Source of the DNA: Tragulus kanchil
Lineage: Eukaryota; Chordata; Mammalia; Artiodactyla; Tragulidae
Assembly: GCA_022376925.1 (NCBI GenBank)
Contig: JAIOJX010000032.1
Location: 173,253,979-173,317,978 of the forward strand
Reading direction: 5' to 3'
Length of the DNA: 64,000 nucleotides
In this document: piece after piece, positions 11,491 to 23,540 of the stretch
Position numbering within the stretch: position 1 is the stretch's first letter
How the letters are laid out: each line of letters starts with the position of its first letter
Notes under the pieces: model-generated
Databases searched by the model: none
What the model saw: only the letters and a program-made list of their open reading frames with translations
What the model was told of the DNA's origin: nothing
Translations under genes and position numbers: made by a program

Positions 11491-13738
11491 AAAGAGAAAT
11501 GCAAATACCTAACCACTCAAAGACCCTTTCACGAAATCACAGCAGTGTCCTCTCTATTAATAACAGCCAAAAAGTGGAGACCAACCAAAACGTCCACCAA
11601 CAAGGAGATGGATTAACCAACTGTGATACATTCACAGCACGGAATGCAATTTGGCAATAGATAGGAGTAGTGGCACGTACAACGATGTGGACGAATCCCA
11701 AAGACTCAGGCTAAAAGGAACCGGACACAAAAGAGAAGCGACTGGATGATTCCACTTACACAGAAGTCCAGAAAAACGCAAACTGCCCTTTAGAGACAGA
11801 AAGTAGACCAGCCACTGCCAAAGGGCTGAGGGGAAGAGCTTTCCTGCCAAGGGGTGGGGGACGTTCCGAGGGACGAAAACGTCTGCATCTTGATGGCCGG
11901 GGCAGCTCCACACACGGGCACACCCGTCAACGCTCACTGATCTGTGCACACGCCCGGGTGGCAGCTAACTGTGTTAAGTTATAGCAATGATGACTTTAAA
12001 AAAAAAAAGGTTCGGAAGCCTACATAAAGAGGCTCACTCACCAAATACTGGGCTGTTTGAGCGCTGGAATAGTAACACCCACAACTGATTGAGACATCAA
12101 ATATGTTACAAAGCCAAAAATTCATAACGATACAAAAAAGAAAGAAAGAAAAAGTCCATGAAAATCTAATTAGGTACCTTTGGAGATGCTAGGGAAGCAA
12201 CTCATTATTCTGAAAACATGTAAATAAAGGAAAAGACTCAAGCCTTTCTCCTGCCTCTTCTGTCCTCAGGGTAGCTCAGTTTGAAAGCAAAGCTTTCTCT
12301 ATAGAAGTCGTCCAGTATTTTGCCACCTCTAATGAATTCATAGATCTCGACCATGATCCTTATTAGTAACTGCGCTGAGATCATTAGGTGAGAACCTGAT
12401 GAGGACTGTACAAATGAGATGCCAAGCAGACAGCCCCTGCACTCCCTGATCAACCACATCACCAGCAGCAGTGATTAGACCAGACGCTGGGGGCCGCCTT
12501 ATGGAACTAGGCACCATGACCTAGTCTTGAAAAAACTGAGCCTGCATCTGATCACATATTCTTGAAAAAGGAAGGCACCCATGAAGCTTGTTAAAAGAGA
12601 AATGCAAATACCTAACCACTCAAAGACCCTTTCACGAAATCACAGCAGTGTCCTCTCTATTAATAACAGCCAAAAAGTGGAGACCAACCAAAACGTCCAC
12701 CAACAAGGAGATGGATTAACCAACTGTGATACATTCACAGCACGGAATGCAATTTGGCAATAGATAGGAGTAGTGGCACGTACAACGATGTGGACGAATC
12801 CCAAAGACTCAGGCTAAAAGGAACCGGACACAAAAGAGAAGCGACTGGATGATTCCACTTACACAGAAGTCCAGAAAAACGCAAACTGCCCTTTAGAGAC
12901 AGAAAGTAGACCAGCCACTGCCAAAGGGCTGAGGGGAAGAGCTTTCCTGCCAAGGGGTGGGGGACGTTCCGAGGGACGAAAACGTCTGCATCTTGATGGC
13001 CGGGGCAGCTCCACACACGGGCACACCCGTCAACGCTCACTGATCTGTGCACACGCCCGGGTGGCAGCTAACTGTGTTAAGTTATAGCAATGATGACTTT
13101 AAAAAAAAAAAGGTTCGGAAGCCTACATAAAGAGGCTCACTCACCAAATACTGGGCTGTTTGAGCGCTGGAATAGTAACACCCACAACTGATTGAGACAT
13201 CAAATATGTTACAAAGCCAAAAATTCATAACGATACAAAAAAGAAAGAAAGAAAAAGTCCATGAAAATCTAATTAGGTACCTTTGGAGATGCTAGGGAAG
13301 CAACTCATTATTCTGAAAACATGTAAATAAAGGAAAAGACTCAAGCCTTTCTCTCGCCTTCTCTGTCCTCAGGGCAGCTAAGTTTGAAAGCAAAGCTTTC
13401 TCTATAGAAGTCGTCCAGTATTTTGCCACCTCTAATGAATTCATAGATCTCGACCATGATCCTTATTAGTAACTGCGCTGAGATCATTAGGTGAGAACCT
13501 GATGAGGACTGTACAAATGAGATGCCAAGCAGACAGCCCCTGCACTCCCTGATCAACCACATCACCAGCAGCAGTGGTTCGACCAGACGCTGGGGGCCTC
13601 CTGATGGAACTAGGCACCATGACCTAGTCTTCAAAAAACTGAGCCTGCATCTGATCACATATTCTTGAAAAAAGGAAAAGAAAAAAATCCCTGAATCTTA
13701 TCAAGCCCCTATCATAGGTACCGCCTGGAAGCTTGTTA
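11491..13738 (+). repeat. Tandem direct duplication 4 (period 1103)
   Basis: aaagagaaatgcaaatacc at 11491 and 12594. Copy A's end (ggaaggcacccatgaagctt) is a gapped version of 13670..13738. Confidence 0.95.
12011..13622. other. Intronic sequence of unassigned origin plus duplicate
   Basis: No gene. 12010..12540 is moderately AT-rich and looks like an ancient repeat I cannot name. From 12594 to about 13740 the sequence repeats 11491 onward. Confidence 0.5.
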
Positions 13739-13830
13739 GAGCTGTATCTGCTCTGACTCCACTCCACGCCCCAGAGTCAGGATCCGACACAGAACAGAGT
13801 AACCAGGCCCCCTGGGGCCCCGCGTGCACC
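13700..13830. repeat. Possible MER5-like DNA transposon relic
   Basis: 'ctggaagcttgttagagctg' and 'ccccagagtcaggatc' loosely recall the hAT-type MER5A body. Weak match. Also present in the duplicate at about 14830..14945. Confidence 0.25.
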
Positions 13831-14237
13831 TCTGTGTGGGAAGGCCCCGCCGGGCCGCCGCTGCCGGTCCACAGGCACACAGGGGACAGAAGAACGGGCT
13901 ACAGGACACCACAGGGCGCAGCGAGGAAAATGAAGGACAAACAGCCCATGTATGCCCCCAAAACTAAATTACAAGGAAAACCGAGAAGGGAGTAAGCCCT
14001 GCGAGGAAACAAGATTTAAGTGATTTATCAACCAAATGTTTTGTTCCTCACTGGAACAAGCAACTGTTTAAAAATGTTTCAAACTATGAGGCAATGAGAG
14101 AGATTTAAATATGGACTGAATATCTGATGATATTAGGGAATTACTGCTAAATCGTTTGATGGGACAACTGTATGATAAAAATCTTTTTCAGTTCTTATCT
14201 CTTAAAGAAATAAGAGCGTGTACAAATGAAACACTGA

Positions 14238-14450
14238 GCTTCCCGGGGGGCACTAGCATAAAGAACCCCCTTGCCAGCGCGGGAGACGTCAGAGACGCGA
14301 GTTCAGTCCCTCGGCAGGGACGCTCCCCTGAAGGCGGGCATGGCCACCCACTCCGGGACTGCTGCCTAGGGACGCCCGTGGGCAGAGGAGCCTGGTGGGC
14401 TGCCGTCCACAGGGTCGCGCGGAGCCAGGCGCGGCCGAGCAGCTGGGCAC
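14238..14450 (+). repeat. Bov-tA SINE (tRNA head plus Bov-A body), diverged
   Basis: Head 'gagcttcccggggggcac', box B-like 'gagttcagtccctc', and the Bov-A parts 'ggagcctggtgggctgccgt' and 'ccacagggtcgcgcgg'. A second copy, 15360..15572, comes from the tandem duplication. The 114-codon open frame over it has no coding support. Confidence 0.75.
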
Positions 14451-15359
14451 ACCTGCACAGAGGAACCACCTGTGTGCTTCCGGGATCTGCTTCCAGATGA
14501 TTCAGCCGAGGGGCAGGGAGGGGAGACGACTGGAAAACTGAGTCGGGTTGCAGCTAAAAGGAGCCTGGCTGTATGTTTATAATTGTTTAAACAGGGTGCT
14601 GTAAGTTCATCAAACAGTTTCCCTACTTCGGTATATATTTAAATGCTTCAATAGTAAAAAGTTTCCCCAGAGTGCTCTGTGGGGACAGATGAGCTCCACC
14701 AATGGGAAATCGATCGCCAGTGGGGCCTGAACTTGGCAAAACAAGCGCAGGGACGCCTAGTCTTCAAAAACTGAGCCTGCATCTGATCACATATTCTTGA
14801 AAAAGGAAAAGAAAAAATCCTGAATCTTATCAAGCCCCTATCATAGGTACCGCCTGAAGCTTGTTAGAGCTGTATCTGCTCTGACTCCACTCCACGCCCC
14901 AGAGTCAGGATCCGACACAGAACAGAGTAACCAGGCCCCTGGGGCCCCGTGCACCTCTGTGTGGGAAGGCCCCGCCGGCCGCCGCTGCCGGTCCACAGGC
15001 ACACAGGGGACAGAAGAACGGGCTACAGGACACCACAGGGCGCAGCGAGGAAAATGAAGGACAAACAGCCCATGTATGCCCCCAAAACTAAATTACAAGG
15101 AAAACCGAGAAGGGAGTAAGCCCTGAGGAAACAAGATTTAAGTGATTTATCAACCAAATGTTTTGTTCCTCACTGGAACAAGCAACTGTTTAAAAATGTT
15201 TCAAACTATGAGGCAATGAGAGAGATTTAAATATGGACTGAATATCTGATGATATTAGGGAATTACTGCTAAATTGTTTGATGGGACAACTGTATGATAA
15301 AAATCTTTTTCAGTTCTTATCTCTTAAAGAAATAAGAGCGTGTACAAATGAAACACTGA

Positions 15360-15572
15360 GCTTCCCGGGGGGCACTAGCATAAAGAACCCCCTTGCCAGC
15401 GCGGGAGACGTCAGAGACGCGAGTTCAGTCCCTCGGCAGGGACGCTCCCCTGAAGGCGGGCATGGCCACCCACTCCGGGACTGCTGCCTAGGGACGCCCG
15501 TGGGCAGAGGAGCCTGGTGGGCTGCCGTCCACAGGGTCGCGCGGAGCCAGGCGCGGCCGAGCAGCTGGGCAC
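15360..15572 (+). repeat. Bov-tA SINE, duplicate copy
   Basis: Identical or nearly identical to 14238..14450, offset 1122 bp. Confidence 0.75.
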
Positions 15573-16234
15573 ACCTGCACAGAGGAACCACCTGTGTGCT
15601 TCCGGGATCTGCTTCCAGATGATTCAGCCGAGGGGCAGGGAGGGGAGACGACTGGAAAACTGAGTCGGGTTGCAGCTAAAAGGAGCCTGGCTGTATGTTT
15701 ATAATTGTTTAAACAGGGTGCTGTAAGTTCATCAAACAGTTTCCCTACTTCGGTATATATTTAAATGCTTCAATAGTAAAAAGTTTCCCCAGAGTGCTCT
15801 GTGGGGACAGATGAGCTCCACCAATGGGAAATCGTCTTATCGTCAGTGGGGCCTGAACTGAGCAGCAGAGTCGGGACCAGAGGAAGCCAAGCGGCAGGGA
15901 CAGACAGACATAATTAAAGCAAAACCACAGCAGGGGCAGCCTACACCTGTCCCGACTGGTCCGGAGTGCAGTCCCACCCTGCCGACGGGACTCAGGGGTC
16001 TTCAGGGGCCAGGCTGCGTTGCCGGGGCTGGGGGCAGTGCTGTGTCAGGCAAGTGAGACGCTGGCGCTCGGCGAGGCGCCGGCCTACGTGCCGGTGGTCT
16101 CTAGAGAGACCACCAGGGAAGGGTGTGCCGGAGAGCACCAGGCGTCTCTGCCGGTACCCACCGGCTTTGTTCACACTCACCCGTCAGCATCTGAGATCCA
16201 GCCTATCACAGCAGGCTTTGTGGCTCACTTTTAA

Positions 16235-16380
16235 AATAGGTACAGTTCATTATAAAGCACCTGCTCTCAAACGTTTCCAAGGAAACAGAGGCCCCAAGAC
16301 GCCCTTCTCTAAATTCATTAGCATTTAACACTCCTTAATGAGGCTTAAAGATGGCGCGCTTTAATAACCATATTCTGGGG
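16235..16380. promoter_or_regulatory. Candidate conserved noncoding element
   Basis: An AT-rich, low-CpG island ('ttcattagcatttaacac', 'ccttaatgaggcttaaagatgg') inside GC-rich intron. It contains an AAGATGGCG YY1-like core near 16348. Composition and homeobox-like TAAT motifs are the only evidence; conservation was not tested. Confidence 0.25.
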
Positions 16381-18089
16381 GAGGCCACCGCTCCCTTCTG
16401 CGTTCAGGTGTAACTGCTGAGCCAGCCCGGGCTCCCAGAGGACCGGCCTCTGCTCTGAGCCTTCCTTCAAGGCAACGCCGCGAGCACTGGGGTGTCTGCG
16501 CGCCCAGGAGGGCTCCTCGTCCCCAAAGCCTCCCTGAGGCACCCAGGCCTGGGCCCCAACCTAGACGTGGCCAGGGTGGAGGCCCCGCACTGACAGCCAG
16601 GCGAGCCCTGACTCCTGACTCTCCGCTCCACACACCCACAAACCCACACCGACTCACACACTCACTCACCCTGTGTGACCTCGCCACCAGAGACCCCTCG
16701 CCATCCCCTTACCTGTCAAGCCCTTTCATAAAGGGCATTCCTCATGCCTAGACTTCCCCATCCTGACCTGCTGCCTAGAAAACTCCTATGCATCCTTTGA
16801 AACCCTCTGCCAGCCAAGCCTCCCCAGGTGGCAGGCAGACTCATCAGCTCTTTCGTTTGCGGCCCTCCATCATCCCCCAGCCACGGCAGCTCCCATCCCA
16901 CCACATCCCACCTGTCCAGTCTGCCTCGGCCCCCACATGTGAGCTCAGGGGTGAGTCCCACTCCTCTCTGTCCCGCGGCCACTTGCCCGCTGGCAGGTGT
17001 TCGGTGGTGAGCGCCTGAAGGATCCCCACTGGACGGATGTAGGCTGAACGGCTCCAAGGCGGTGAGGAGCCAGGCAGCAGGCAGGGGCAGCCCCCGTGAG
17101 GGGAAGGCGCTGACCCCTCACAGCACGGGGCCTTGGCCCAGCCTCCCCGGCGACATGCCGTGGGGAGGGGCTCTGCTCCACACAGACCTCCTCTCAGAGC
17201 CCAGCCCCTTCCTGACCCAGTGGGGCCCAGAGGACACCACGCTTAAGGTAAGGCTCACAAGGGCCTCTGGGGTAGGTGGGGAAAAGGAGGAGAAGACCAT
17301 CCCTCAAATGCCCTGGGGAGGACGAAGCCACCACCTGCGGGAGGGCAGGACCCCGCCCTCCCCTCCACGCCTCACGCCCCAGCTGGGCTGCTCCACCGGG
17401 TCCAAGCAGAAGCAGGATCTGCCCCCAGGAACCGCCTTGCTCGGTGCAAGCCCACAGCGCAGCCCGAGGAGCTGGCCAGGGCCGCGGGTCGGGAGCAGGG
17501 CAGGTTGGGAGCCTTGGATCTGGGGGAGGGTGGGTGAGAGAACCCCAGAGAGAAGCAACCAAGTGTGGTTCACTCTGTAGGAGCCCCAGAGAAGCAGCAA
17601 AGCCCCCAGGACCCGGCCCCTCTGGACTGGGCCTGAGCGGCCACCGCCCTCTGCCCCCGAGGCAGTCCACTGACCAGTCTCCCGGGAATCCCTGGACCCG
17701 CGACAGCTCCTGGGCAGCGGGGGCCAGGCTCCTGCCGAGGCATCTTCTAAGGTCCCGCTCTCCGCTCTTCCCTGCATTCCGAGCATCCATACTCACTAGG
17801 CAATAATTAATTCATTTCTCTCTCTTAAAAATTAATCCAAGACACAGGGGAATGTATGTCTGAGCCTCTGATCAGCCTGAGAGGCCCCGTGGTACCTCGC
17901 CAGGTTAGGACGCCTCTGGCCGAGAGCAGGCACTTCACACTTTGCTCAGGCGCGCTGCCGGGCTGGGGGGGAGTGTATCTCCACTCGGCTTCTAGCAAAA
18001 CCGGAGGCAGCTCGTGAATGCCCATCGTCGCAGGCCGTGGAAGCCTTCTCAGGCCGGAGTGACCCTCTGAAGAGCCCAGGATGGTGGGG
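16381..18089. other. GC-rich intronic sequence without a recognised gene
   Basis: Long open frames occur on both strands (172-200 codons near 17062..17806), but they overlap each other antisense and lack start context, conserved motifs or splice structure. An AT-rich patch at 17800..17840 (ATTAATTCA) is the only distinct feature. Confidence 0.5.
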
Positions 18090-18240
18090 AGCATTAAGCG
18101 AACACCTGCTGTGTGCACGCAGGCATCTCCTGAGAGCAGGGATCACCGGCCCCACTGTGCAGACGAGGACACCAGGCTCTGAGACGCGACGGGCTGGCCC
18201 GCGACCCCACAGCGGGTGGGGCAGAGTCGCCACGGCACCC
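18090..18240 (-). repeat. MIR-like SINE relic
   Basis: 'ccccactgtgcagacgagga', 'gaccccacagcgggtggggc' and 'aggctctgagacgcgac' follow the MIR core read in reverse. Old and diverged. Confidence 0.45.
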
Positions 18241-19044
18241 CAGCCGTAGCTGACACGGGAGCCCCCGCGGGCCGTACCGCACAGGCGCCCAGCTGGAGGT
18301 GGACAGTAGCTGCTCAGTTAGTGCCTGCTGCATCAGAGGCGCATCTGAACGGGCCCACAGAGAAGCCGTCATGTGGCAGACTGTGAAATCTTACATTGCA
18401 GCTACAGAACACGAGGGAAAAGAAGAAAAGTAGAAATAGACAATTACACATGTATCCACGTTGCTGATCCTCTCAAGTGAAAAACTGGTTTTCCTCACTG
18501 TACAACAGAGGCACGAATTCAGAGCGGTTCTAACAATGCAGCCGCCCCCAAGGCGGCCCGGCCCAGCCATCCAGGCCTCTGTGCTGGGCACAGCGCTCGT
18601 CTCCTCCAGGCCTCGCGGGCCGTCCGGAGGCCATGGCGGCAGCGCACAGAGGCTCAGGCCTGCCCTGGGCAGAGAGACGGAGAGTGTGGGGACATCCCGC
18701 CTGGACCTGAGAGGAGGAAGCCAGGGCTCAGTGGACGTTTCCCCCCTGAGACTGAGTCCGTGGCCAGGACAGGGGCTCTGGAAGCAAGCAGGCCCCCTGG
18801 TCTGGCTTCCCTGGCCTCCAGTTAAGCAGCCCTCTCTCACCCCACCCCTCCCCAGCCTCCAGCCCACCCCTCTGAATCAGACCGTCCCTGATGGTGGTGA
18901 GTGTGCACACTCTCCCATGTGCAAAGCAAGCCAGCTAACCCAGCGCCCTTCTTGTGGTGAACTGGGAAGCCCTTCTGGAAGGAAGAGGCCAGTGGAATCC
19001 AGAACCTAAAGCCACACACACCCTGTGATCACGTCTGCATCTGC

Positions 19045-19900
19045 GGGGACTCCCCTGGTGACTCAGCGGTTAAGAACTGGCCATCCAGTGCAAACCGGTA
19101 CAGCCACTATGGAGAAGAGTATGGAGATTCCTCAAAGAACTGAAAACACCATTTGACCCTGCAATCCTGCTCCTGGGCATATACCCAAAGGAAACATGAT
19201 CTGGAGAGCTACATGTACCCCAGCGCTCACTGAAGCACTGTTTACAGTAGCCAAGGCACGGAAGCAGTCTACGGGTCCATCGACAGAGGGGTGGACAGAG
19301 AAGATGGGAAGTAGACACACAATAGAATACCACTCGGCCAGTAAAAACAATGCAGGCCACGTGCAGCAAGTTCGATGGATCTAAAGGCTGTCATATTGAG
19401 TGAAGGAAGTCAGAGAGAGAAGGAGAAATATCACATGATATCCCTTATATGTACAATCTAAAAAGAAATGGTACGAATGAACTTACAAAACAGAAGGAGA
19501 CTCGTGGACTTGGAAAATGAACTTAGGGTGGCAGGGAGGTGAGGGAGGGATATTTAGGGACTATGGGAAGGTCATGGGCACCTGATGTATTTAAAATGGA
19601 AAACCAACAGGGATCCACCGGATGGCACAGGGAATCTGCTCGGTGCCATGCGGCCGCCTGGAGGGAAGGGGTGGGGAGAAAGGACACCTGTGAGTGTGGC
19701 TGAGCCCAGCACTGTCCACCTGGAACCACCACGGCACTGTGATGGGCTGGACCCCAACACAAAATGAAAAGGTTAAACTTAGGCCATGGGGCAACTAAGC
19801 CCATGCAGTCTGGAACGTGCGGCCACAGCTAGAGCCTGTGTGTGGCCATAAAAGTCCAGATGCCATAACGAAGACCTGAGCCCAATAAACTAATCAATTA
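19045..19900 (+). repeat. tRNA-SINE split by an L1 3' end insertion
   Basis: 19045..19096 is a SINE head (ggactcccctggtgactcag, gttaagaactggccatccag). 19097..19772 is the L1 ORF2 terminus and 3'UTR ('acagccactatggagaag', 'gaccctgcaatcctgctcc', 'accactcggccagtaaaaac'). The SINE body resumes at 19773 ('ggggcaactaagcccatgc ... acgaagacctgagcccaat'). The duplicate lies at about 20170..21030. Confidence 0.7.
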
Positions 19901-19914
19901 ATTTCAGAAAATCT

Positions 19915-20071
19915 GCATCTGGCTTCTCTGGTGGCACCGTGATGAAGAACCTACCTGCCAATGCAGGAGATATGGGTTCAATCCCTGCTTCAGGAAGATC
20001 CCACACGCCAAGAAGCAACTAAGGCCATGTGCCCCAACTGCTGAGCCTGTGCTCTAACCGAGCCCAAAAAT
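19915..20071 (+). repeat. CHR-2-type SINE, left part, cut by duplication junction
   Basis: Head 'ggcttctctggtggcaccg', then 'aatgcaggagatatgggttc' and 'gatcccacacgccaag'. It stops at the junction with the second copy; the intact version is at 21046..21352. Confidence 0.75.
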
Positions 20072-21045
20072 CCAGCGCCCTTCTTGTGGTGAACTGGGAA
20101 GCCCTTCTGGAAGGAAGAGGCCAGTGGAATCCAGAACCTAAAGCCACACACACCCTGTGATCACGTCTGCATCTGGGGACTCCCCTGGTGACTCAGCGGT
20201 TAAGAACTGGCCATCCAGTGCAAACCGGTACAGCCACTATGGAGAAGAGTATGGAGATTCCTCAAAGAACTGAAAACACCATTTGACCCTGCAATCCTGC
20301 TCCTGGGCATATACCCAAAGGAAACATGATCTGGAGAGCTACACGTACCCCAGCGCTCACTGAAGCACTGTTTACAGTAGCCAAGGCACGGAAGCAGTCT
20401 ACGGGTCCATCGACAGAGGGGTGGACAGAGAAGATGGGAAGTAGACACACAATAGAATACCACTCGGCCAGTAAAAACAATGCAGGCCACGTGCAGCAAG
20501 TTCGATGGATCTAAAGGCTGTCATATTGAGTGAAGGAAGTCAGAGAGAGAAGGAGAAATATCACATGATATCCCTTATATGTACAATCTAAAAAGAAATG
20601 GTACGAATGAACTTACAAAACAGAAGGAGACTCGTGGACTTGGAAAATGAACTTAGGGTGGCAGGGAGGTGAGGGAGGGATATTTAGGGACTATGGGAAG
20701 GTCATGGGCACCTGATGTATTTAAAATGGAAAACCAACAGGGATCCACCGGATGGCACAGGGAATCTGCTCGGTGCCATGCGGCCGCCTGGAGGGAAGGG
20801 GTGGGGAGAAAGGACACCTGTGAGTGTGGCTGAGCCCAGCACTGTCCACCTGGAACCACCACGGCACTGTGATGGGCTGGACCCCAACACAAAATGAAAA
20901 GGTTAAACTTAGGCCATGGGGCAACTAAGCCCATGCAGTCTGGAACGTGCGGGCCACAGCTAGAGCCTGTGTGTGGCCATAAAAGTCCAGATGCCATAAC
21001 GAAGACCTGAGCCCAATAAACTAATCAATTAATTTCAGAAAATCT

Positions 21046-21352
21046 GCATCTGGCTTCTCTGGTGGCACCGTGATGAAGAACCTACCTGCCAATGCAGGAG
21101 ATATGGGTTCAATCCCTGCTTCAGGAAGATCCCACACGCCAAGAAGCAACTAAGGCCATGTGCCCCAACTGCTGAGCCTGTGCTCTAGAGCCCGGGCATC
21201 GAAACGACTGAGCCACGAGTGTCGACTACAGACGCCTGAGTGCCCCGGGGCCTGTGCTCTGCCGTGAGAGGAGCCACAGCCGTGGGGAGGCTGCTCACCG
21301 CAACCAGAGACACGCCTGCAAGGCAATGAAGACCCAGCGCAGCAAAAAATAA
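21046..21352 (+). repeat. CHR-2-type SINE, full length
   Basis: Complete head-to-tail CHR-2 structure ending 'gacccagcgcagcaaaaaat' and A-rich. It is flanked by a target-site duplication, aaatctgcatctgg, at about 21041..21054 and 21374..21388. Confidence 0.8.
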
Positions 21353-21379
21353 ATAAACGCAATTATGAAAAACAAATCT

Positions 21380-21605
21380 GCATCTGGGAATGTACCCACA
21401 GAGATGATTATATCAGTGTCGTGATAATGGAAACCCTGGGAATATGATAAATACCCAATAATGAGAGGACCGGTTAAATACATTACAGGATGCTGGCTAA
21501 CTATTAAAAATTACATCACCCAAAACCTTTTTAACCATACAGAAACACTAGGTACACATTAAGTTGGGGGAAATTATTTAAAGATGTAAATATATGCATT
21601 AAAAA
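21380..21605 (+). repeat. Old L1-like fragment
   Basis: 'gggaatgtacccacagagatg', 'gagaggaccggttaaatacat' and 'ctttttaaccatacagaaac' recall L1 ORF2 3' end text. Short and diverged. Confidence 0.4.
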
Positions 21606-21989
21606 GCGGGAAAGAGGGTCCCACTGTCCGCGGTGGTCCTGGGCGTGTTGAAACTGAACGGGCTAACTTCCTCACGACAGGTGCCCGCTTGCCGAGGAGC
21701 CTGAGAGAGCCCAGACGACTTCTGAACTCGGGATGACGTCCAGCGAGCAGCCTCCCCATCTGCGCCGTGTTCCGGGCACGCCGTGCCTCCAGGCCCGGAC
21801 AGCCGTCCCATGTCCACCGCTGCTCGCCGCGGGCCTCCTGAGCTCCCAGCCGTCAGCTCACCCCCGGGACCAGCCCTCCTCCCAGGTCCCTGGCTGCCCT
21901 GCGCAAGTGCCTCTGCCCCTATCCTCTTCGGAAAATAGTGTGCCTGTTCTTCTGTCCTTAAGAGCAAGTCCCTCTTGTGGCAGACGAGT

Positions 21990-22440
21990 CAAGCCGTCGG
22001 GAAGGTGCGGACCCCCAGCCGTACGAGGCGGTGGCCGCGTGGGGGCTCGGGCAGGCTGGCGCTCAGAGCCGCGGCGGGTGAGCGAGGCGGGCCAGGTGCT
22101 GAGGGGCTGTCCTCGCCAGGAAGGCGGGCCTGGACCTGCCCCGTGGGTGAGGCGGGGTCGCGAAGAGCTCCGAGCCCAGGGGGACGGGTCAGGACCTCCA
22201 AAGGATGACACCGCGGTGTGGAAGATGGACGGAGTGCACGGGAACAGCGCTGGCACCCCGGGAGGGGAGACGCAGACCTGGCGAGGCCGTGCGGACCCAC
22301 AGGGAGCGGACGTGGCCGACGGAAGGGGAAGGGAAAGCCCGTGGCTGGCCCACCTGCCCCTGGTCCACATCGGGAAGAGACCCTCCTTCAGGTGGGACCA
22401 CCTCACGCTAAGGGCCTGGCTTCGCCGGCAGAGCACAGGC
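21990..22440. promoter_or_regulatory. CpG-dense intragenic island
   Basis: In 22000..22190 I count roughly two dozen CpG dinucleotides (for example gccgcggcgggtgagcgagg), far above the surrounding intron. No repeat explains it. It is copied at about 23090..23540 by a tandem duplication. The open frames across it (307 codons plus, 235 codons minus) reflect the scarcity of stop codons in GC-rich DNA. Confidence 0.5.
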
Positions 22441-23089
22441 TGGACTCCAGCCCCCGGCCACCCCCGGCCAGATGCCCACGTGCCGTGGGCCACCTGCACA
22501 GCCTCGCACGTCGGCCCCGGTGAGGGAAGCACAGGGAACCGGGGTGGTGAGGGAGGACAGTCCAAACGCTGCCACCGAGGTTTCCCACGAGGCCCAGCAA
22601 CGCGGCGGACAGCAGTGCCAACCCCAGGCGGGAGGCGCTCCCTGTGGCTTCTTTGACTCTGGCAAACTAGGAAGACGTCCTACACGTGACAGGCACTTGG
22701 CAAATGTTCAGTGAATAAATGGAATGAAACAAGCCAGATAACCAGACTCTCTTTAAAAAGTTTAAAGTATAAGACTATAATTAAAAACTGAGAAATATGC
22801 TTGATGTTAAGAGGACATCAGGGGACGAGGAGCGACCGTCCACCGTTCATCTCCTCCCTGAGTCCGGGCTGATGAGCGGATCGCTCACCGTGGTCTGGTC
22901 ACCCTCTCCTCCCTCATAGCCCGTTGCCCCTGTTAGCTTGGCACTGGATCCACAGCTCACCCCCGGGACCAGCCCTCCTCCCAGGTCCCTGGCTGCCCTG
23001 CGCAAGTGCCTCTGCCCCTATCCTCTTCGGAAAATAGTGTGCCTGTTCTTCTGTCCTTAAGAGCAAGTCCCTCTTGTGGCAGACGAGTC

Positions 23090-23540
23090 AAGCCGTCGGG
23101 AAGGTGCGGACCCCCAGCCGTACGAGGCGGTGGCCGCGTGGGGGCTCGGGCAGGCTGGCGCTCAGAGCCGCGGCGGGTGAGCGAGGCGGGCCAGGTGCTG
23201 AGGGGCTGTCCTCGCCAGGAAGGCGGGCCTGGACCTGCCCCGTGGGTGAGGCGGGGTCGCGAAGAGCTCCGAGCCCAGGGGGACGGGTCAGGACCTCCAA
23301 AGGACGACACCGCGGTGTGGAAGATGGACGGAGTGCACGGGAACAGCGCTGGCGCCCCGGGAGGGGAGACGCAGACCTGGCGAGGCCGTGCGGACCCACA
23401 GGGAGCGGACGTGGCCGACGGAAGGGGAAGGGAAAGCCCGTGGCTGGCCCACCTGCCCCTGGTCCACATCGGGAAGAGACCCTCCTTCAGGTGGGACCAC
23501 CTCACGCTAAGGGCCTGGCTTCGCCGGCAGAGCACAGGCT
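23090..23540. promoter_or_regulatory. CpG-dense island, duplicate copy
   Basis: Offset exactly 1099 bp from the previous island. It differs by a few transitions (22205 T vs 23304 C; 22255 A vs 23354 G; 22489 G vs 23588 A). Confidence 0.5.

Larger units (their letters stand above)
7090..12010 (+). repeat. Old L1 (plus strand) ORF2 to 3' end, with nested SINE and duplications
   Basis: Resumes the L1 of 3511..3815 at the 'gatggattcac..ggtgaattctatcaaac' RT motif and runs through ORF2 fragments. The 3' end ('ccaaaacgtccaccaacaag' near 11587, 'gactggatgattccacttac' near 11740) ends in an A-run at 11997..12008. Within it lie tandem duplications with junctions at 7561 and 9397, and SINEs at 9013 and 10100. 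All reading frames are broken. Confidence 0.75.
13623..15862 (+). repeat. Tandem direct duplication 5 (offset 1133 falling to 1122)
   Basis: cctagtcttcaaaaa at 13623 and 14756. Copy B lacks about ten single bases, mainly in homopolymers, plus one C/T difference (14152 vs 15274). Confidence 0.95.
18940..21187 (+). repeat. Tandem direct duplication 6 (period 1130-1132)
   Basis: ccagcgcccttcttgtgg at 18940 and 20072. One T/C difference in 'ctacatgtacc' vs 'ctacacgtacc'. Confidence 0.95.

Noticed and set aside
17062..17806. 172-200 codon frames on both strands
   Set aside because: Mutually antisense, no family resemblance, GC-rich intron.
21733..22656. 307-codon open frame in GC-rich DNA, duplicated at about 23006..23755
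   Set aside because: A 235-codon frame is open antisense over the same bases, no domain is recognisable and there are no splice or start features. Composition alone explains it.
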